Shown: positions 6,364 through 8,933 of the stretch, one piece after another
Numbering within the stretch: the stretch's first letter is position 1
Layout: every line of letters starts with the position of its first letter
Origin: Planctomycetota bacterium
GTDB taxonomy: Bacteria > Planctomycetota > Phycisphaerae > Sedimentisphaerales > Anaerohalosphaeraceae
Assembly: GCA_021160785.1 (NCBI GenBank)
Contig: JAGHBX010000466.1
Location: 1-8,933, forward strand
Direction of reading: 5' to 3'
Length of the DNA: 8,933 nucleotides
Program-made: the position numbers and the translations under genes
Notes under the pieces: generated by a model
The model's database searches: none
What the model was told of the DNA's origin: nothing
Seen by the model: the letters and a program-made list of their open reading frames with translations, nothing else

Positions 6364-6398
6364 AGGCGGTCACTCGGGTTCGAATCCCCCCGCCTCCA
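6364..6398 (+). other. attR-like site: isolated 3' end of a tRNA or tmRNA
   Basis: Bases 6376-6398 hold a T-loop TTCGAAT (6379-6385) with flanking GGG/CCC, then C-rich 3' T-stem (6386-6390), acceptor strand CGCCTCC (6391-6397) and discriminator A (6398). No CCA follows. The 5' T-stem is imperfect (TCGGG against CCCCC). No matching acceptor 5' strand (GGAGGCG or GGGGGCG), D-arm or anticodon arm occurs upstream, so this is a fragment and not a working tRNA. T at the position equivalent to 70 fits alanine-type identity (tRNA-Ala or tmRNA), but the parent gene is undecided. AGGCGG (6364-6369) also pairs with CCGCCT (6390-6395), giving an inverted repeat around the core. Confidence 0.6.
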
Positions 6399-6434
6399 TT
6401 CTGCGTCGCTCGGCGAGGCCGAGCTATGCAGAAT
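6398..6434 (+). repeat. Long near-perfect hairpin just after the tRNA fragment
   Basis: ATTCTGCGTCGCTCGGC (6398-6414) pairs with 6418-6434 around a GAG loop. It has seven outer pairs, a wobble, one A-T pair, one mismatch and seven inner pairs. No T-run follows. It may be the original transcription terminator of the host tRNA or a mobile palindromic repeat. Confidence 0.65.
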
Positions 6435-6456
6435 GTCCTGCGTAGTCCTTCAGGAC
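6435..6456 (+). repeat. Second hairpin, GTCCTG/CAGGAC
   Basis: GTCCTG (6435-6440) pairs with CAGGAC (6451-6456). An alternative GTCC-TTCA-GGAC (6445-6456) competes for the same 3' arm. It abuts the longer hairpin with no gap, so the two form a compound palindromic unit. Confidence 0.5.
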
Positions 6457-6562
6457 AAAGCCGGACATTTTACTTATTCATAAATACAGCGAACTACGAC
6501 TCGGCAGACCCGTTGAAACTCACGGTTCAATGTTGTATGGGAAGATGTCTCCGGGGACTTAT
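6457..6562. other. Non-coding stretch between palindromes and uxaC promoter
   Basis: I see no gene here. A short pairing TTGAA/TTCAA (6513-6517 with 6526-6530) competes with CCGT/ACGG (6510-6513 with 6522-6525). The sequence is upstream of the predicted uxaC promoter and probably holds only spacer or activator sites. Confidence 0.35.
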
Positions 6563-6591
6563 TTGACTTGCTTGGCAGTCTGATGTATTAT
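6563..6591 (+). promoter_or_regulatory. Sigma-70-type promoter for uxaC
   Basis: TTGACT (6563-6568) and TATTAT (6586-6591) are separated by exactly 17 bases, each five of six to consensus. Transcription would start near 6598, giving a leader of about 30 bases before the uxaC ribosome site GAGGAG (6617-6622) and ATG 6630. Confidence 0.6.
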
Positions 6592-6605
6592 CAGAAAATA
6601 TTTTC
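6579..6605. promoter_or_regulatory. Candidate operator palindromes over the uxaC promoter
   Basis: TCTGA (6579-6583) and TCAGA (6591-6595) bracket the -10 box as an inverted repeat. A perfect 12-base palindrome GAAAATATTTTC (6594-6605) covers the expected start point. Both are placed where a repressor would block initiation, as hexuronate genes commonly require. The regulator is not identified. Confidence 0.3.
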
Positions 6606-6629
6606 AAATTGCAGATGAGGAGTTGATAT

Positions 6630-8042
6630 ATGGCAGTTGAGTTCCTTTCGGAAAATTTTCTGCTGCAAAGCGAGACCGCACGGAGACTTTATCACGAGCA
6701 CGCCAGGAAGATGCCTATCTACGACTATCATTGTCATCTCCCGGCCGAGCAAATCGCCGATGACGTTAACTTCGACAATCTCACGCAGATATGGCTCTAT
6801 GGGGACCATTACAAATGGCGGGCGATGCGGACAAACGGGGTGGCCGAGCGATACTGCACCGGCGGCGCTTCGGACTGGGAGAAATTCGAAAAGTGGGCTC
6901 AGACCGTCCCCCAGACCCTGCGAAATCCCCTCTACCACTGGACGCACCTGGAATTGAAGGCGCATTTCGGCATCACCGACCTTTTAAACCCTGATTCGGC
7001 CGAGAAAATCTATCGCAAAACTGCCGACATGCTCAAGTCACCCGAATTCAGCGCAAGAAGTATAATGCGCAAGATGAACGTAGCGGTGGTTTGCACTACC
7101 GAAGACCCCCTGGACGATCTGCAGTATCACAAAAAGATCGCTGCCGAGGATTTCGAGATAAAGGTGCATACCGCTTACAGGCCCGACAAGGCCCTGGGGG
7201 CAGAAGACCCCGAGACACTCAACCAGTGGCTCGACAAACTCGAACAAGCCGCCGACACGCAGGTAAAGGATTTGGATACGTTCATCGAGGCACTTTGGGC
7301 CAGGCATGATTATTTTCATCGCAATGGCTGTCGCCTGAGCGATTACGGCATCGAGAAGCCTTTTGCCGCCGATTACACCGATAGAGAAATTGCTCGGATT
7401 TTCGACAAAATCCGCAGCGGCACACGTCCCGAACCGGAAGAACTGCTAAAGTATAAATCGGCGATGATGGAAAAAATGGCTTTGATGGACGCAGACACCG
7501 GCTGGGTGATGCAGCTTCACATTGGCGCACAACGGAATAATAATACCCGAATGTTTCAAAAACTGGGCCCCGATACCGGCTTTGATTCCATCGCCGACCC
7601 GCCGATCGCCGATTCCCTTGCCCGGTTTCTCGACCGCCTCGATGCCAAAAACAAACTACCCAAAACGATACTGTATAACCTTAATCCGCGTGACAATGAA
7701 TTAATGGCTACAATGATCGGTAATTTCCAGGACGGCTCGGTACCGGGTAAGATACAATACGGTTCGGCTTGGTGGTTTCTCGACCAGAAACAAGGTATCG
7801 AGGCTCAGATTAACGCACTGAGCAATCTCGGACTCTTGAGCAGATTCGTCGGAATGCTCACCGACTCCCGCAGCTTCCTCTCTTATCCGCGACACGAATA
7901 TTTCCGCCGTATTCTGTGCAATATACTCGGCGATGATGTGGAAAAAGGACTAATCCCCGCTGATATGTCCCTGCTGGCAGAGACAGTGGAGAATATCTGT
8001 TTTAATAACGCAAAGAATTATTTTGATATGGAGCTGGACTGA
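6630..8042 (+). CDS. uxaC: Glucuronate isomerase (uronate isomerase)
   Basis: The 470 residues match the length of E. coli UxaC and align with it nearly throughout as I recall that sequence. Shared blocks include YDYHCHLP (32-38, metal-binding His34 and His36), GDHYKWRAMRTNGVAER, NPLYHWTHLEL, LPKTILYNLNPRDNE, MIGNFQ, QYGSAWWF and LGLLSRFVGMLTDSRSFLSYPRHEYFRRIL. The enzyme is a cytosolic TIM-barrel of the amidohydrolase superfamily. It converts D-glucuronate to D-fructuronate and D-galacturonate to D-tagaturonate, the first step of uronate catabolism toward KDG. GAGGAG (6617-6622) sits 7 bases before ATG, and a good promoter lies just upstream. It is the first gene of the chromosomal flank. 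The next gene follows by 44 bases and is probably co-transcribed. No uxuA, uxaB or kdgK is visible. Confidence 0.97.
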   Translation: MAVEFLSENFLLQSETARRLYHEHARKMPIYDYHCHLPAEQIADDVNFDNLTQIWLYGDHYKWRAMRTNGVAERYCTGGASDWEKFEKWAQTVPQTLRNPLYHWTHLELKAHFGITDLLNPDSAEKIYRKTADMLKSPEFSARSIMRKMNVAVVCTTEDPLDDLQYHKKIAAEDFEIKVHTAYRPDKALGAEDPETLNQWLDKLEQAADTQVKDLDTFIEALWARHDYFHRNGCRLSDYGIEKPFAADYTDREIARIFDKIRSGTRPEPEELLKYKSAMMEKMALMDADTGWVMQLHIGAQRNNNTRMFQKLGPDTGFDSIADPPIADSLARFLDRLDAKNKLPKTILYNLNPRDNELMATMIGNFQDGSVPGKIQYGSAWWFLDQKQGIEAQINALSNLGLLSRFVGMLTDSRSFLSYPRHEYFRRILCNILGDDVEKGLIPADMSLLAETVENICFNNAKNYFDMELD

Positions 8043-8086
8043 GCAGCAAACGCAAAGCTCCAGCCGATTTTAAAGGAAAGATAGAT

Positions 8087-8933
8087 ATGGACCGTCGCGA
8101 CTTCATTAAATCATCTGTACTGGCAGGAGCGACTCTGATGACCCCCTGGTCGCGAGTCCTCGGCGCAAACAACGATATCCGGGTGGGTATAGTCGGCTTT
8201 CACTCGAAAGGCGGCCAACACATCGGCGTTTTCGAGGGACTGGAGGGGGTCCGAGTTGACGCGCTTTGCGACATTGACCGGAACATACTCAACGGGGGAG
8301 TTCAGGATTTTCGCAAAAGATATAACCGCAAGCCGAAGGCATATACCGATGTTCGCAGGCTAATCGACGATAAGGAGATCGACGCCCTCGTCGTAGCGAC
8401 TCCGAACCACTGGCACAGCCTGATAGGCATATGGGCCTGCCAGGCAGGTAAGGATGTCTATGTCGAAAAGCCCATATCGCATAATATGTGGGAAGGTCGC
8501 AAGCTCGTACAAGCAGCCCGCAAATACAACCGCATCGTCCAGGCCGGCACTCAGAATCGCTCCGACACAGGCCTTAGACCAGCAATCGAGTACATTCATT
8601 CGGGCAAGTTAGGCAGGATTCAATGGGCACACGGATTGTGGTATAAGCACCGCCAGAGTATAGGTAATGTAAAAGGGCCTCAGCCCATACCGGCACAGGT
8701 CGACTACAACCTGTTTTGCGGCCCCGCACCGCTCAAGCCCCTGATGCGCAAGCAGTTTCATTATGACTGGCATTTCTTCTGGGATACCGGAAACGGCGAC
8801 ATCGCCAATCTCGGCGCTCACCAGGCCGATGACTGCCGATGGGCGCTGGGAGAAACAGCCCTGCCGGACTCGGTAGTCTCTATAGGCGGACGGTTCGTGT
8901 TCAATGACGACGGCCAGACGCCCAATACCAACC
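8087..8933 (+). CDS. Tat-exported Gfo/Idh/MocA-family oxidoreductase (partial)
   Basis: The frame is open from ATG 8087 to the window end (282 residues, no stop), so the C-terminus is missing. MDRRDFIKSSVLAGATLMTP is a twin-arginine signal (RRDFIK at 3-8, hydrophobic core 10-20, likely cleavage near residue 27). A Rossmann NAD(P) domain follows: IRVGIVGFHSKGGQH (31-45), ATPNHWH (104-110) and the family hallmark VEKPIS (126-131) with catalytic-type Lys128. The alpha/beta substrate domain includes FYDW-like HYDWHFFWDTGNGDIANLGAHQADD (225-249). Family members usually oxidise, reduce or isomerise sugars, and some cleave glycosides. The substrate here is unknown, but position 44 bases after uxaC points to uronate or polysaccharide use. 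AAGGA (8073-8077) serves as ribosome site. Confidence 0.93.
   Translation, partial: MDRRDFIKSSVLAGATLMTPWSRVLGANNDIRVGIVGFHSKGGQHIGVFEGLEGVRVDALCDIDRNILNGGVQDFRKRYNRKPKAYTDVRRLIDDKEIDALVVATPNHWHSLIGIWACQAGKDVYVEKPISHNMWEGRKLVQAARKYNRIVQAGTQNRSDTGLRPAIEYIHSGKLGRIQWAHGLWYKHRQSIGNVKGPQPIPAQVDYNLFCGPAPLKPLMRKQFHYDWHFFWDTGNGDIANLGAHQADDCRWALGETALPDSVVSIGGRFVFNDDGQTPNTN

Larger units (their letters stand above)
1..6398. mobile_element. Right-hand part of an integrated element inserted at a tRNA/tmRNA 3' end
   Basis: This is an inferred boundary, not a recognised named element. Four things support it. An isolated tRNA or tmRNA 3' end lies at 6376-6398 with no 5' half before it. An excisionase-like gene lies just inside it at 5787-5990. 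The long run of accessory genes to its left uses Arg codon AGG heavily. Metabolic genes of different style begin just to its right. The orientation fits: insertion into a tRNA 3' end leaves the intact gene at the left end, outside this window, and a duplicated 3' tail at the right end. The left boundary, integrase and any relaxase are not visible. A decayed island is equally possible. Confidence 0.5.

Noticed and set aside
6300..6398. Complete tRNA gene
   Set aside because: No acceptor 5' strand, D-arm or anticodon arm is found in the expected 75-95 bases before the discriminator base, and the T-stem is mismatched.
6490..6562. Fragment of a group II intron or GIY-YIG cassette
   Set aside because: The words ACGGTTCAATG and FYLF-like translation are suggestive but too short; no domain V, reverse transcriptase or GIY-YIG motif follows.
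6345..6566. Open frame of 73 codons over the tRNA fragment (translation includes RVRIPPPP)
   Set aside because: The peptide is a translation of the T-loop and acceptor strand, a familiar artefact, followed by translated hairpins.
1..8933. CRISPR array
   Set aside because: No regularly spaced repeats of 20-40 bases occur, and no cas-like gene is present.

Overview
The window looks bacterial and joins the right-hand part of an integrated accessory element (about 1 to 6398) to ordinary chromosome (about 6399 to 8933). Planctomycetota or a related lineage is a reasonable guess but not proven. The guess rests on a Tat-exported Gfo/Idh/MocA oxidoreductase beside a uronate catabolism gene, a gene style common in that group. 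The accessory part uses the Arg codon AGG heavily, while the chromosomal genes prefer CGC.

Accessory cassette, all on the + strand and tightly packed: the C-terminal tail of an unidentified protein (2-124); an Hsp70-like ATPase without the alpha-helical lid (117-1607); a von Willebrand A protein with an intact MIDAS motif (1630-2247); a Cys-rich zinc-binding protein ending in a hydrophobic segment (2250-2678); a three-segment small membrane protein (2675-2902); and a HerA/FtsK-type ATPase encoded in two genes. The Walker A half is 2910-3818 and the Walker B half is 3815-4945; the second half also carries a winged helix and a possible degenerate nuclease-like domain. Junctions of +2, +7 and ATGA-type overlaps make one co-translated operon likely. 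The combination (folding ATPase, metal-dependent scaffold, zinc and membrane anchors, ring-ATPase) suggests a membrane-associated machine for DNA transfer or for inter-element conflict. Its function is unknown from sequence.

Element edge: after a 271-base gap come an unrecognised acidic protein with a C-terminal four-Cys motif (5217-5756) and an excisionase-like MerR-fold DNA-binding protein (5787-5990). Then follows about 370 bases of AT-rich, repeat-bearing, non-coding DNA, ending at 6376-6398 in the isolated 3' end of a tRNA or tmRNA (T-loop plus acceptor strand). The fragment points right and no tRNA 5' half precedes it. This is what an element inserted into a tRNA or tmRNA 3' end leaves at its distal boundary. 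No integrase lies in the window.

Chromosome: a strong hairpin follows the boundary, then a good sigma-70-type promoter (6563-6591) with palindromes around it, then uxaC (glucuronate isomerase, 6630-8042). Forty-four bases later comes a Tat-signal Gfo/Idh/MocA oxidoreductase (8087 to beyond the window end). These two probably form a sugar-acid or polysaccharide catabolic operon.
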